Assembly: GCF_002954775.1 (NCBI RefSeq)
Contig: NZ_PJME01000008.1
Coordinates: 243,806-307,805 of the forward strand
Direction: 5' to 3'
DNA: 64,000 bases
Source: Streptomyces geranii
GTDB taxonomy: Bacteria; Actinomycetota; Actinomycetes; Streptomycetales; Streptomycetaceae
Positions 8,783 to 18,386 of the stretch are shown here, in pieces; position 1 is the stretch's first letter; each line of letters starts with the position of its first letter. Both the position numbers and the translations under genes were made by a program. Under the pieces are notes generated by a model. The model did not search any database. It had not been told where the DNA came from and saw nothing but the letters and a program-made list of their open reading frames with translations.

Positions 8783-10001
8783 CGTAGGTGCCGACGCGGA
8801 ACCACACCGCCAGGACGATCGGATAGACGAGGTAGCCGAACCGGGTCGCCGGTATCAGGCACATCGCCAGACCCAGGCCGATGGCCAGACGGTCGGCCGC
8901 CGCTCTGAGCGTGTGCGGCGGGCGGACCACCAGTGACGCCGTCACCGCGACGGCGCTCGCCGCCAGCAGGGCGACGGCCAGGACGAAGCCGCCGGGGACG
9001 TACTCCGCGAGGAGGTGCCCGGGGAGCGGGCTGGTCGCCGGGGAGTGGACGCCGCCCCTGCCCAGCGGGAACAGCACGACGTGCTCGACGAAGGCGTGCG
9101 GGTGGGCCAGCGCGACCGGCACGACAGCCGCCGCTGCCGTCAGCAGAGCGGTCGCCGTAGCCCGTACGGCCGTGCGGCGGCCGACTGTGACGGCGATCAG
9201 TGCGAGGCCCACGGGGAGGAGCGGCCAGGCGGTCCACTTCAGGGCCGCCGCCGCGCCCATCGCCAGGCCCGCCGCGACCCCCGCCCAGGGGCCTCGGGAG
9301 CCGCTGCGGGCTGCCAGGGCCAGCCCCAGGCACATCAGCCCGATCACCGGCAGGTCGACCCCGCCGACGGCGAGCGGCAGGGCCACGGCCGGGAAGGAGA
9401 GCAGCAGGGCCGTACGGGGTATGCCCGTGGGCGTGGGTATGCCCGTGGTCGTGGTCCTGTTCGCCGGTCGTCCCGTGCCTGCTCTGGTCGTCGCGTACAG
9501 GCAGGTCACGAAGGCCGCGCAGAACCACAGGCGGGCGTCCGTGAGCGGGGCCAAGGGGGTGTGGCCCAGGAGGGCGTGCGGGAGGCCGAAGAGGGCCATG
9601 CCGGGCAGATACGGGTTGTAGTCGTCCACGGTGGCGGGGTGGGCCGGGTACGGGCTGCCCGTGTGCAGGAGCAGGGCGCCCGAGTGTTCGACGACCCCGA
9701 CCTCGGACTGGGCGCCGCCCAGCAGTATCAGCAGGGCCAGGGGGACGAGGACCGCGCCTACGGTGGCCGCGCGCAGCGGACCGGCGGTCCAGGGGCGCGG
9801 GGCGCGGGCGGCCAGGACCGCCGCCGTGCCGTAGCCGAGGGCCGCGCAGACGCCCCACACCCGGTGCGGGGTCAGGGAGGTGGCCAGTGCCAGGCCGAGG
9901 GCGAAGACGGCACAGGCCAGCAGGTGGACGACGTCCCAGCGGAGCCGTGCCGGAGCGGGGCGCCCTGTGGCGGGTGCCGTGACGGTGAGCGTGCTGGACA
10001 T
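8724..10001 (-). CDS. GT87-type polytopic glycosyltransferase (DUF2029-like)
   Basis: 425 aa integral membrane protein with about ten hydrophobic segments. It resembles polyprenyl-phosphate-sugar-dependent mannosyltransferases of family GT87: a loop after the second or third helix carries YPAHPATVDDYNPYLPG, with the acidic residues typical of GT-C catalytic loops, and LKWTAWPLLP occurs in a later helix. Such enzymes add sugars to lipoglycans or other envelope polymers on the outer face. The ATG has a GGAG site seven bases upstream. A basic, polar tail (DERRDRTDRDRNGR) overlaps the start of mcrB, so it may be the first gene of a glycosyltransferase-mcrB-mcrC transcript. Confidence 0.75.
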   Translation of the reverse strand: MSSTLTVTAPATGRPAPARLRWDVVHLLACAVFALGLALATSLTPHRVWGVCAALGYGTAAVLAARAPRPWTAGPLRAATVGAVLVPLALLILLGGAQSEVGVVEHSGALLLHTGSPYPAHPATVDDYNPYLPGMALFGLPHALLGHTPLAPLTDARLWFCAAFVTCLYATTRAGTGRPANRTTTTGIPTPTGIPRTALLLSFPAVALPLAVGGVDLPVIGLMCLGLALAARSGSRGPWAGVAAGLAMGAAAALKWTAWPLLPVGLALIAVTVGRRTAVRATATALLTAAAAVVPVALAHPHAFVEHVVLFPLGRGGVHSPATSPLPGHLLAEYVPGGFVLAVALLAASAVAVTASLVVRPPHTLRAAADRLAIGLGLAMCLIPATRFGYLVYPIVLAVWFRVGTYDERRDRTDRDRNGRIRHDS

Positions 10002-10368
10002 GGGTGGCTCCGGCCGACGGTGGGGTGATCACCACCAATGTCGTTTCCGGACCACCCCGCCCGCCTCGGCCGAATGGTCACCGTTCGTGACCGGCGCGAG
10101 CGTGCCGCTCGGCCGTTCGGCCGAGGGAGCCGACAGCGAGGTATGCGTGGGCTGTTTGCCTTCTATCTGTTAGCAAACCTTCACATCTGGATGTCCATCA
10201 CGTTTCAGGAACGGCGGGCGTCACCTCTTGACGCATGACAGGACATGAGGCTCTTATTGCCGCCACGATGTTTGGTCAAGTTGATTTCTGGTCGTTTTAG
10301 ATCAGCATGGACCCAGCGTAGTCGTGACCCTGCTCCCCTTTTCGGGGGGTCTGTCCTCAGGAGCCGTC
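10002..10368. promoter_or_regulatory. Divergent promoter region between the GT87 gene and the galactoside operon
   Basis: 367 bases without a gene and with lower GC in 10,160-10,320, as expected for promoters. Visible elements are a 6-bp inverted repeat GTTTGC/GCAAAC at 10,154-10,178, a TTGACG hexamer at 10,228 and an AT-rich stretch around 10,265-10,300. I cannot assign a specific operator. The ribosome site for the lipoprotein gene (CAGGAG) is at 10,358. Confidence 0.45.
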
Positions 10369-11682
10369 ATGCACCACACTCCCTCCGGTCTGTCCGTCCC
10401 CGGTCCCAGCCGCCGCACCCTGCTGCGCGGGATCGGCGGCGCGGCGGCACTCGGCGCCGCCGTTCCGCTGCTGAGCGCCTGCGGCGGCGACAGCGACTCG
10501 GGTTCCGACTCGAAGACCGTCACCCTCGGCTCGAACTCGTCGGACGCCGTCCCGAAGAAGGCCTTCGCTGAGATCTACGCGGAGTTCACGAAGAAGACCG
10601 GCATCAAGGTCGACGTGAACACGAAGGACCACAACACGTTCCAGGAGCAGATCAACTCCTACCTCCAGGGCACCCCGGACGACGTGTTCACCTGGTTCGC
10701 CGGCTACCGCATGCAGTTCTTCGCGGGCAAGGGCCTGGCCAGCCCGATCGACGACGTGTGGGCGAAGATCGGGGACAACTTCCCCGACGCGATGAAGCAG
10801 CTCAGCAAGGGCGCGGACGGCAAGTACTACTTCGTGCCGCTGTACACGTACCCGTGGGCGATGTTCTACCGGAAGAGCGTCTTCAAGGAGAACGGCTACG
10901 AAGTGCCCACCACCTGGGCGCAGTTCATCGCGCTGTGCAAGCAGATGAAGGCGGACGGCCTGGTCCCGATCGCCTTCGGCGACAAGGACGCCTGGCCCGC
11001 GCTCGGCACCTTCGACCAGATCAACTTCCGTACCAACGGCTACGACTTCCATGTCGAGCTGATGGCCGGAAAGGCATCCTGGACCGACGCGAAGGTTCGC
11101 GCCACGTTCGACAACTGGGCCGAAATCCTCCCCTACAGCCAGGAGGGTTCGACCGGACGGACCTGGCAGGACGCGGCCCAGACGCTCGTCTCGAAGAAGG
11201 CCGGCATGTATCTGCTGGGCACCTTCGTGGGCCAGCAGTTCACGAACGCGACCGATCTCGCGGACCTCGACTTCTTCGCCTTCCCGGAGATCGACCCCTC
11301 CTTCGGGCAGGACACGGTCGAGGCGCCCACCGACGGCTTCATGCTCAGCAAGTCACCGAAGAACAAGGCCGGTTCGGTGCAGCTGCTTGAGTTCCTGGGC
11401 ACTCCGGAGGCCGAGCAGATCTACCTCAAGGCCGACCCGAACGTCGTCGCCGCGTCCACGAAGGCCGACACCTCGTCGTACAGCGACCTTCAGAAGAAGG
11501 CGTACGCGATGATCTCCGGCGCGAAGAGCCTCACCCAGTTCATGGACCGCGACAGCCGCCCGGACTTCACCTCCACGGTGATGCAGCCGGCGCTGCAGAA
11601 GTTCATCCGCGACCCCAAGGGGATCGACAGCCTGCTCTCGTCCATCGAGCGCCAGAAGAAGACGATCTTCGCCTCGTCATGA
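10369..11682 (+). CDS. Extracellular sugar-binding lipoprotein of an ABC importer
   Basis: 437 aa solute-binding protein (SBP family 1, MalE-like) that would capture an oligosaccharide outside the membrane and pass it to the two permeases downstream. The N-terminus carries twin arginines (SRRTLLRG, residues 14-21), a hydrophobic stretch and a lipobox LLSAC with lipidated Cys38, so it is probably Tat-exported and lipid-anchored. The ATG at 10,369 has CAGGAG upstream; an alternative start at 10,324 would add 15 residues before the signal. First gene of a five-gene operon. The two galactosidases downstream suggest a galactose-containing oligosaccharide as ligand. No ATPase gene is present; such importers usually share MsiK. 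Confidence 0.92.
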   Translation: MHHTPSGLSVPGPSRRTLLRGIGGAAALGAAVPLLSACGGDSDSGSDSKTVTLGSNSSDAVPKKAFAEIYAEFTKKTGIKVDVNTKDHNTFQEQINSYLQGTPDDVFTWFAGYRMQFFAGKGLASPIDDVWAKIGDNFPDAMKQLSKGADGKYYFVPLYTYPWAMFYRKSVFKENGYEVPTTWAQFIALCKQMKADGLVPIAFGDKDAWPALGTFDQINFRTNGYDFHVELMAGKASWTDAKVRATFDNWAEILPYSQEGSTGRTWQDAAQTLVSKKAGMYLLGTFVGQQFTNATDLADLDFFAFPEIDPSFGQDTVEAPTDGFMLSKSPKNKAGSVQLLEFLGTPEAEQIYLKADPNVVAASTKADTSSYSDLQKKAYAMISGAKSLTQFMDRDSRPDFTSTVMQPALQKFIRDPKGIDSLLSSIERQKKTIFASS

Positions 11683-12677
11683 GCACCTTCGATACGAATC
11701 CCGTGATCCCGGGGGCGGCCGACGCGCCGCCCCCGGGCGGTACCGGCACCCCCTCGTCCCCGCAGCGGCTCAAGCCGCCCCAGGGGCACAAGCGGCTGCT
11801 GACCCGCAAGGACCGGGTCGCCCTGGGCTTCATGGCGGGGCTGCCGACCTTCCTGCACATCGCCCTCGTGTGGGTGACGGCCCTCGCCTCGATCGCGCTG
11901 GCCTTCACCACCTGGGACGGCATCGGCTTCGGCTCGATCAAGTGGGTCGGGCTGCAGAACTTCCGCGAACTCTTCGACAGCAACCCGCAGTTCTGGCCGG
12001 CCGTCCAGCACAACGTCATCTGGTTCGTCGTACTCATCGCGATCCCGACCCCGCTCGGCCTGTTCCTGGCCGTCCAGTTGGACAAGAACATCCGCTTCAG
12101 CCGGGTCTACCAGACGGCCTTCTTCCTCCCGGTCGTCGTATCGATGGCAGTCATCGGCTTCGTCTGGCAGCTGATCTACAACCCGGACACGGGCCTGATC
12201 AACAGCCTGATCGGCGCCAACAAACCCGGCCACTACATCGACTGGATCGGCGACCCGGACCTCAACCTCTGGGCCATCCTCGTCGCCGCCGCCTGGCGGC
12301 ACACCGGCTACATGATGATCCTGTACCTGGCCGGTCTGAAGGGCGTGGACCCGTCGCTGCGCGAGGCGTCCTCGCTCGACGGCGCCAACGAGTGGCAGAC
12401 GTTCAAGAACGTCATCTTCCCCACCCTGCGCCCGACGAACACCATCGTCCTCGTCGTCACGATCATCGAGTCGCTGCGCGCCTTCGACCTCGTCTACGTC
12501 TTCAACGGCGGTGCCCAGGGCACCGAGTTGCTGTCGATCCTGGTCACCAACAACATCATCGGCGAGTCCAGCCGCATCGGTTACGGGTCCGCGATCGCCG
12601 TCGTCCTGCTGGTGATCTCGCTCGTCGTGATCATCCCGTATCTGGTCAGTACCTTCCGGAAGGAGCGGCGGGCATGA
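11679..12677 (+). CDS. ABC sugar transporter permease (MalF type)
   Basis: 332 aa inner-membrane permease with a Pro-rich cytoplasmic N-terminus and six predicted helices. The EAA loop that contacts the ATPase is visible as EASSLDGANEWQTFKNVIFP. It starts with ATGA overlapping the lipoprotein stop and ends overlapping the next permease, so subunits are made in coupled fashion. Function as the partner of the following permease is inferred from order and family. Confidence 0.93.
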   Translation: MSTFDTNPVIPGAADAPPPGGTGTPSSPQRLKPPQGHKRLLTRKDRVALGFMAGLPTFLHIALVWVTALASIALAFTTWDGIGFGSIKWVGLQNFRELFDSNPQFWPAVQHNVIWFVVLIAIPTPLGLFLAVQLDKNIRFSRVYQTAFFLPVVVSMAVIGFVWQLIYNPDTGLINSLIGANKPGHYIDWIGDPDLNLWAILVAAAWRHTGYMMILYLAGLKGVDPSLREASSLDGANEWQTFKNVIFPTLRPTNTIVLVVTIIESLRAFDLVYVFNGGAQGTELLSILVTNNIIGESSRIGYGSAIAVVLLVISLVVIIPYLVSTFRKERRA

Positions 12678-13582
12678 GCACCACGGTGTCGTTGAAATCC
12701 CAGAAATCCATGTCGGCGAAGCAGCGCGCCCCCGTCCGACCCGGCCGCGTGCTGCTGCACGTGTTCCTCGTCCTGATGTCGCTGGCCTGGCTCGCACCCC
12801 TGCTCTGGGCGATGTACGCGGCGCTGCGCCCCTACGCCGAGACCAGCGACAAGGGCTATGTCTCCTGGCCCGACAAGCTGAGCTTCTCGAACTTCACCAA
12901 CGCGTTCACGCAGTCGGACATGACGCACTACTTCGTCAACACGCTGATCATCGCCGTCCCGGCGGTGCTGCTGACGCTGTTCCTGTCGTCGATGGTCGCC
13001 TTCTACGTCAGCCGCTTCGACTTCCGCGTCAACCTGTTCCTGCTGCTGATCTTCACGGCGGGCAACCTGCTCCCCCAGCAGGTCATCATCACCCCGCTGT
13101 ACCGCCTCTACCTGCTGGTGGACCTGCCGGGCATCACCGAATCGGGCAAGCTCTACGACTCCGCGCTCGGCCTCGTCCTCATCCACATCGCGTTCCAGTC
13201 GGGCTTCTGCGCCTTCGTGCTGGCCAACTACATGCGGATGCTCCCGCACGAACTGACCGAGGCCGCGCTGGTCGACGGCGCTTCGGTGTGGCGGATGTAC
13301 TGGCAGATCGTGCTGCCGCTGTGCCGGCCCGCGATGGCGGCGCTGGCGACCCTGCTCTCCATCTGGATCTACAACGACTTCTTCTGGGCCATCGTGCTCA
13401 TCTCGACCGGTGAGAACATGCCGATCACCTCGGCGCTCAACAACCTCTCCGGGCAGTACTTCACCGACCCCAACCTGGTGGCGGCGGGTGCGTTGTTGAC
13501 CGCGATCCCTACCTTGATCGTGTACTTCGCGCTGCAGCGCCAGTTCGTCAGCGGACTGACGCTGGGTGCCAACAAGGGCTGA
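12674..13582 (+). CDS. ABC sugar transporter permease (MalG type)
   Basis: 302 aa membrane protein with six predicted helices, second half of the permease dimer. The EAA loop reads EAALVDGASVWRMYWQIVLP. The ATG overlaps the previous gene's stop (ATGA). The C-terminus FVSGLTLGANKG is the usual end of MalG-like permeases. It is followed after 37 bases by the alpha-galactosidase gene. Confidence 0.93.
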   Translation: MSTTVSLKSQKSMSAKQRAPVRPGRVLLHVFLVLMSLAWLAPLLWAMYAALRPYAETSDKGYVSWPDKLSFSNFTNAFTQSDMTHYFVNTLIIAVPAVLLTLFLSSMVAFYVSRFDFRVNLFLLLIFTAGNLLPQQVIITPLYRLYLLVDLPGITESGKLYDSALGLVLIHIAFQSGFCAFVLANYMRMLPHELTEAALVDGASVWRMYWQIVLPLCRPAMAALATLLSIWIYNDFFWAIVLISTGENMPITSALNNLSGQYFTDPNLVAAGALLTAIPTLIVYFALQRQFVSGLTLGANKG

Positions 13583-13619
13583 ACGCCCCTCGCGACCCTC
13601 GCTCGAAAGAGAACGACAA

Positions 13620-14951
13620 GTGCCCCTCCCCTTCACGCCCGTCGCCTCCATACCCGTGGACGTCCGGCACGCCCTCGTCCACGAGGAGGGCTGGCAGTCC
13701 TGGAGCCCCAGCGGCGCCTACGCCCCCGGCGACAAGCCGTACCGCCCGACGAACGACAACTGGGCGACGGTCTGTTACCGCCCCGGGCACCCCGTCCCCG
13801 ACGGCGTCTTCCAGGGCGAGGGCCTGCTGGCCCTGGACCCGGGCGACGGCTCCCCGGTACGCCTGTGGGCGGCACCGGACCCGACCCGCCAAGTCCCCTC
13901 CATCCGCCTGGAGTTCACGGCCGGTCACGCCGAGGTGAGCGCGGACGGCCCGGTGACGGAGGTGTCGTACGACGGCGACATCCAGGCGGCGCTGGCGAGT
14001 TGGGCCGAGGGTCTCGGCCTTCCGGCACCGCGCCCGGCGCCCACGGTCTGGTGCTCCTGGTACGAGTACTTCACCGAGGTCACCGAGGACGACATCCACG
14101 AGAACCTGCGTGCGATGGACGTACTCGACCTGCCGATCGACGTCGTCCAGATAGACGACGGCTACCAGAAGGCCCTCGGCGACTGGCTCACCCTCTCCGG
14201 CCGCTTCCGCTCCCGCGCCGGGATAGCCGACCGCATCCGCTCCAACGGCCGCCGGGCGGGCATCTGGACGGCCCCTTTCCTGGTCGATCCGAGCAGCGAA
14301 CTGGCCGCCGAACACCCGGAGTGGCTGGTGCGGGACGGCGAGGGCGCTCCCCTGCACGCGGGCCGCAACTGGGGGCACGACCTGTACGTCCTGGACCCGA
14401 CCCACCCGGCCGCGGCGGCCTACCTCACCGAGGTGTTCACGACGCTGCGGGCCGAGGGGTACGACTACTTCAAGGTCGACTTCCTGTACGCGGGGGCGCT
14501 GACGGGCGTACGACACGAGGGCGGCGACAGTGGCGAAGAGGCCGCTCTTGCCGCGTACCGCGCGGGAGTCGGCCTGATCCGGGACGCGATCGGCCCGGAC
14601 GCCCATCTCCTCGGCTGCGGCGCCCCGATGCTCCCCTCCCTCGGCCTGTTCGACGCGATGCGGGTCAGCGCGGACACCGCCCCGCACCGCCGCCCCGAGG
14701 CCGGCTACTACTCCCAACCCGGCCAGGACGCCGCCGAGTTCACCGGCGTAGGACGCCAGTGGCAGCACGGCCGGCTCTGGGTCAACGACCCCGACTGCCT
14801 GATGGCCCGCCCGGCCGTGGAGACCCGGGAGCGCTGGGCGGCCCATGTCGAGGCGACCGGCGGCCTGATGGCGTCCAGCGACCGCCTGCTGTCCCTGGAC
14901 GAGTGGGGCGTGGAGACAACTCGCCGTCTGCTGAGCGGAGTCGACCGATGA
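13620..14951 (+). CDS. Alpha-galactosidase, GH36/GH31-clan type (short form)
   Basis: 443 aa, probably cytoplasmic (no signal peptide), releasing terminal alpha-galactose from imported oligosaccharide. GH36 landmarks are the barrel start TVWCSWYEYF (~142-151), VVQIDDGYQ (~175-183), the nucleophile Asp287 in FKVDFLY and the acid/base Asp352 in RVSAD. The N-terminal beta domain is only ~140 residues, shorter than in classical ~700-residue GH36 enzymes, and there is little after the barrel, so this is a compact subfamily member. GTG at 13,620 was chosen from a purine-rich site and alignment of the first conserved residues. Last base overlaps the next gene (ATGA). Confidence 0.85.
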   Translation: MPLPFTPVASIPVDVRHALVHEEGWQSWSPSGAYAPGDKPYRPTNDNWATVCYRPGHPVPDGVFQGEGLLALDPGDGSPVRLWAAPDPTRQVPSIRLEFTAGHAEVSADGPVTEVSYDGDIQAALASWAEGLGLPAPRPAPTVWCSWYEYFTEVTEDDIHENLRAMDVLDLPIDVVQIDDGYQKALGDWLTLSGRFRSRAGIADRIRSNGRRAGIWTAPFLVDPSSELAAEHPEWLVRDGEGAPLHAGRNWGHDLYVLDPTHPAAAAYLTEVFTTLRAEGYDYFKVDFLYAGALTGVRHEGGDSGEEAALAAYRAGVGLIRDAIGPDAHLLGCGAPMLPSLGLFDAMRVSADTAPHRRPEAGYYSQPGQDAAEFTGVGRQWQHGRLWVNDPDCLMARPAVETRERWAAHVEATGGLMASSDRLLSLDEWGVETTRRLLSGVDR

Positions 14952-17026
14952 AGGAGACGGCGAAGGAGACAAGGGCGAAGCGTGAACTGTCCGTCCCCGG
15001 CATCGCGTACGGGGGTGACTACAACCCCGAGCAGTGGCCCGAGGAGGTCTGGGCCGAGGACATGCTGCTGATGCGCGAGGCCGGGGTGACGATGGTCAGC
15101 GTCGGCATCTTCGCCTGGGCCCTGCTCGAACCGGCCGAGGGCGTCTACGACTTCGCCCGGATGGACCGACTCCTGGACCTCCTCCACGAGAACGGCATCG
15201 CGGCCGACCTCGCGACCCCGACGGCGGCACCTCCAGCCTGGTTCTTCCGCGCACACCCGGAGGCGCTCCCGGTGGACAGGGACGGCCGCAGACTGTCGTA
15301 CGGCAGCCGCCAGACCTTCTGCCCGAGCAGCCCGGCCTACCGGGAGGCGGCCCTGCGGATCGCGGGCGCGCTGGCGGAACGGTACGCGGAGCATCCGGCG
15401 GTCGTGATGTGGCACGTCCACAACGAGTACGGCTGCCACAACCCCGCCTGCTACTGCGACGAGAGCGCGGAGTCGTTCCGCCGCTGGCTGCGGGCGAAGT
15501 ACGGGGACGACCTGGCCGCGCTGAACGACGCCTGGGGGACCACTTTCTGGAGCCAGTGGTACTACGACTGGGCCGAGGTGATCCCGCCCCGAGCGACGGG
15601 CGCGGTCCCGAACCCGACCCACCAGCTGGACTGGCGCCGCTTCTGCAGCGACGAGTTGCTGTCGCTGTACAAGGCGGAACGGGACGTGCTGCGCGCGGCG
15701 GCCCCCGGAACCCCCGCCACCACCAACTTCATGGTGATGTACAACTTCGACGCGCTGGACTACTGGCGCTGGGCCCCGGAGCTGGACGTGGTGTCGAACG
15801 ACCACTACCTCCGCTCGACGGACCCCGAGTCGGAGATCGACATCGCGCTGAGCGGCGACCTGATGCGTTCGCTGGCGGGTGGCCCTTGGCTGCTGATGGA
15901 GCACTCCACGGGCGCGGTGAACTGGCAGCCGGTCAACAGGGCGAAGGTGGCGGGGGAGTTGCGCCGCAACGCCCTCTCCCATGTCGCCCACGGCGCCGAC
16001 GGCATCGCGTACTTCCAGTGGCGGGCCGCGAAGGCGGGCGCCGAGCAGTGGCACTCGGCGATGCTGCCGCACGCCGGCACGGACAGCCGGATCTGGCAGG
16101 ACGTCGTCCAACTGGGCGCGGATCTGCGGGCATTGGCCGAGGTGCGCGGCAGCACGGGCACGGCGTCGGTGGCCATCGTCTGGGACTGGGACGCCCGTTG
16201 GGCCCTGGAACTCCCCTCCCAGCCGAGCGGCGAACTCCGCTTCCAGGATCTCGTGCGGGACTGGTACGAGCCGCTGTGGCGGGCGGGCGTGGCGGTGGAC
16301 TTCGTACGCCCTGGGGACGAGTTGGCGGGGTACCGGCTGGTGCTGGCCCCGAGCCTGTACCTGGTCGACGAGGCGGGCGCGGCCAACCTGATCGGCTTCG
16401 CGGAACGCGGCGGCACACTGGCCGTCGGCTTCCACAGCGGGGCCGTGGACGCCAACTGCCATGTACGGCTGGGCGGTTACCCGGGCGCGTTCCGGGAGGC
16501 CCTCGGGGTGCGGGCGGACGAGCTGTTTCCTTTGCTGCCGGGCGAGTCGGTGGGGCTGGGGGAGGGCGGTACGGGATCGCTGTGGTCGGAGAGGCTGCGA
16601 CTGGAGGAGACGGGCGAGGGGGCGGGACCGGGGGCGGAGGCTGTGCTGTCGTACACGGACGGTCCGCTGGCCGGGGTCCCGGCGGTGACGCGCAACTCGG
16701 TCGGTACGGGCAAGGGTGCGGGCGTGGGTTGGTATGTGGCGACGCGGCCGGACCCGTCGACGCTGGGTGCGCTGCTCGGGCGGATGTGCGCGGAGTCGGG
16801 TGTCGAGTCGGTGCGGGCGACTCCGGCGGGGGTGGAGGCGGTGGTGCGGCGGGGGCCGGACGCCGACTATCTCTTCCTGATCGACCACGCGGGCGACGGC
16901 GCCGAGGTCGAGGTGGCGCAGGGCGCGACCGAACTCCTGAGCGGGGAACGGCTGGTGGGAGGCGTGGTGCGGGTGGCGCCGGGTGGGGTGGCGGTCGTGA
17001 GGGAGGCTCGGGGCGGGCGCCGATAG
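14948..17026 (+). CDS. Beta-galactosidase, GH42
   Basis: 692 aa cytoplasmic glycosidase. The TIM barrel starts at GGDYNPEQWP (~22-31), typical of GH42. The acid/base is Glu160 in HNEYGCH and the nucleophile is Glu318 in LLMEHS. Cys125, Cys163, Cys168 and Cys170 match the structural zinc site of the family. The trimerisation/Rossmann-like domain follows, and the C-terminal beta domain ends in VAVVREARGGRR. Together with the GH36 enzyme it would dismantle mixed alpha/beta galactosides brought in by the ABC transporter. Translation is coupled by ATGA. No regulator gene lies next to the operon. Confidence 0.92.
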   Translation: MKETAKETRAKRELSVPGIAYGGDYNPEQWPEEVWAEDMLLMREAGVTMVSVGIFAWALLEPAEGVYDFARMDRLLDLLHENGIAADLATPTAAPPAWFFRAHPEALPVDRDGRRLSYGSRQTFCPSSPAYREAALRIAGALAERYAEHPAVVMWHVHNEYGCHNPACYCDESAESFRRWLRAKYGDDLAALNDAWGTTFWSQWYYDWAEVIPPRATGAVPNPTHQLDWRRFCSDELLSLYKAERDVLRAAAPGTPATTNFMVMYNFDALDYWRWAPELDVVSNDHYLRSTDPESEIDIALSGDLMRSLAGGPWLLMEHSTGAVNWQPVNRAKVAGELRRNALSHVAHGADGIAYFQWRAAKAGAEQWHSAMLPHAGTDSRIWQDVVQLGADLRALAEVRGSTGTASVAIVWDWDARWALELPSQPSGELRFQDLVRDWYEPLWRAGVAVDFVRPGDELAGYRLVLAPSLYLVDEAGAANLIGFAERGGTLAVGFHSGAVDANCHVRLGGYPGAFREALGVRADELFPLLPGESVGLGEGGTGSLWSERLRLEETGEGAGPGAEAVLSYTDGPLAGVPAVTRNSVGTGKGAGVGWYVATRPDPSTLGALLGRMCAESGVESVRATPAGVEAVVRRGPDADYLFLIDHAGDGAEVEVAQGATELLSGERLVGGVVRVAPGGVAVVREARGGRR

Positions 17027-17109
17027 GCGCATGGACAGGCCCTCTTGATGGGGCATCAGATGGCCCATAGCCTGCTGTCCTGGATCGCTGAGTTGACCAG
17101 GGGGCAGGG

Positions 17110-18216
17110 TTGGCCACGCCGCCGTCCGACGAAGACTTCCTCCGGGCCGTCGAGCGCTATTTCTCCGCGAAGGGCGATTCCTCCGTACGGCTGCTGGTGC
17201 CCGGCACGGCGGAGCTGTCCCGGCAACCGTTGCTCGACTTCCGGATCGTGCGGCGGTTCGAGGTCCGGCGGGGCGGGGTGCCGCAGCGGCTGCCGGGGAA
17301 GAAGCTGAAGCAGGTCTCCAAGCGGCCGAGTTGCACCGACCTCGCCACCGAACAGGTGCCGGTGCCCGAGGGGTTCGGGTCCTCGCCGAGGGTGGAACTG
17401 GTGATGGCCGGTTCGATCGCCGAGGTGCCGTGCGCGGACTGCGAGGGCGGCAAGCAGGGGTGCGGGGACTGCGGCGGGCGGGGCACGCAGGACTGCGTGC
17501 GCAAGGTCGACTGCGCCGGCTGCGGGGGCGGTGACGCGGCGTGCCTGAGCTGCGGGGGCTCGCGTACGGCCTTCGGGCCGCGCAACCGGCAGCCGTCCAG
17601 GACCACTTCGGGGCCGCGAGTGCAGTGCGCGCGCTGCGGCTCGCACAACGCGGCCTGCCCCGGCTGCGCCGGCCGCCAGATCGTGGACTGTCCGGCCTGC
17701 GCGGGGACGGGACTTCGGCAGTGCGAGTCCTGCAAGGGCGCGACGAACTTCCGCCACGAGGAGTGCAAGGGCACGGGCTTCTTCACCACGTGGACGGAGG
17801 CGCACATCACGCACCCCGTGGTCCCCGACCGCGAACAGGAGCGGGCCCGGGCCTACCTCTGGTGGCCGACCTACCGCCAGGGCGGCTGGCGCGAGACCCC
17901 TTTGACGGACATCACGGCGAAACTCCCGCCCGACCTGCCCGACGACCACCGAGCCCGCGTGGAACCCCACCTGGCCCACAAACAGGGCGAGGTACGACGC
18001 CGGGCGACCCTCCGCCACCTGCCGGTCGCCCGGATCACCGTCAACGACCGCCCGAACTGGGTGTACTTCGCGTTCCCGGGCCGCGCGGGAACTGAGACCA
18101 CCGGCGTCGTCGAGGTCGTCCGACGGCCTTCACGCCCAAGGGTCGTGCTGGGCGCGGGCATCGCGACGGCGGTACTGGTGACCGCCGTACTCGTCGCACT
18201 CCTCGCCACGCGCTGA
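17110..18216 (+). CDS. Cys-rich DnaJ-zinc-finger-like protein with C-terminal membrane anchor
   Basis: 368 aa. Residues ~105-215 contain at least eight CxxC units arranged as CxxCxGxG-like repeats (CADCEGG, CGDCGGRG, CPACAGTG, CESCKG), the pattern of the DnaJ zinc-binding region, without any J domain. A single hydrophobic helix at the very C-terminus (~345-366) followed by Arg suggests a tail-anchored protein with the zinc domain in the cytoplasm. Function is unknown. The TTG start at 17,110 is preceded by a GGGGGCAGGG stretch; no better start is available near the conserved N-terminus. Confidence 0.75.
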   Translation: MATPPSDEDFLRAVERYFSAKGDSSVRLLVPGTAELSRQPLLDFRIVRRFEVRRGGVPQRLPGKKLKQVSKRPSCTDLATEQVPVPEGFGSSPRVELVMAGSIAEVPCADCEGGKQGCGDCGGRGTQDCVRKVDCAGCGGGDAACLSCGGSRTAFGPRNRQPSRTTSGPRVQCARCGSHNAACPGCAGRQIVDCPACAGTGLRQCESCKGATNFRHEECKGTGFFTTWTEAHITHPVVPDREQERARAYLWWPTYRQGGWRETPLTDITAKLPPDLPDDHRARVEPHLAHKQGEVRRRATLRHLPVARITVNDRPNWVYFAFPGRAGTETTGVVEVVRRPSRPRVVLGAGIATAVLVTAVLVALLATR

Positions 18217-18386
18217 CGATGCCTCGGTACAGGCCTCGGTGCACGGGTGTGCGGATGGGCGGGCCCGTGGAGGCCGGTTTGCCGAAACGGCAACAGGCCT
18301 CGCGTACGTCCGACACCCCACCCCACGCTTGCCGTTGACGTGACGCCGACGTCCGCTCCCGCTCACTGACGACGTACGGAGCCCCC

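Noticed and set aside
6194..8908. Plus-strand open frames opposite mcrC, mcrB
   Set aside because: Antisense shadows of genes with clear McrB and McrC motifs; composition is Gly/Val/Arg-biased.
13865..14947. Upstream extension of the beta-galactosidase frame
   Set aside because: It overlaps the alpha-galactosidase gene in another frame, and the ATG at 14,948 has homology and coupling support.
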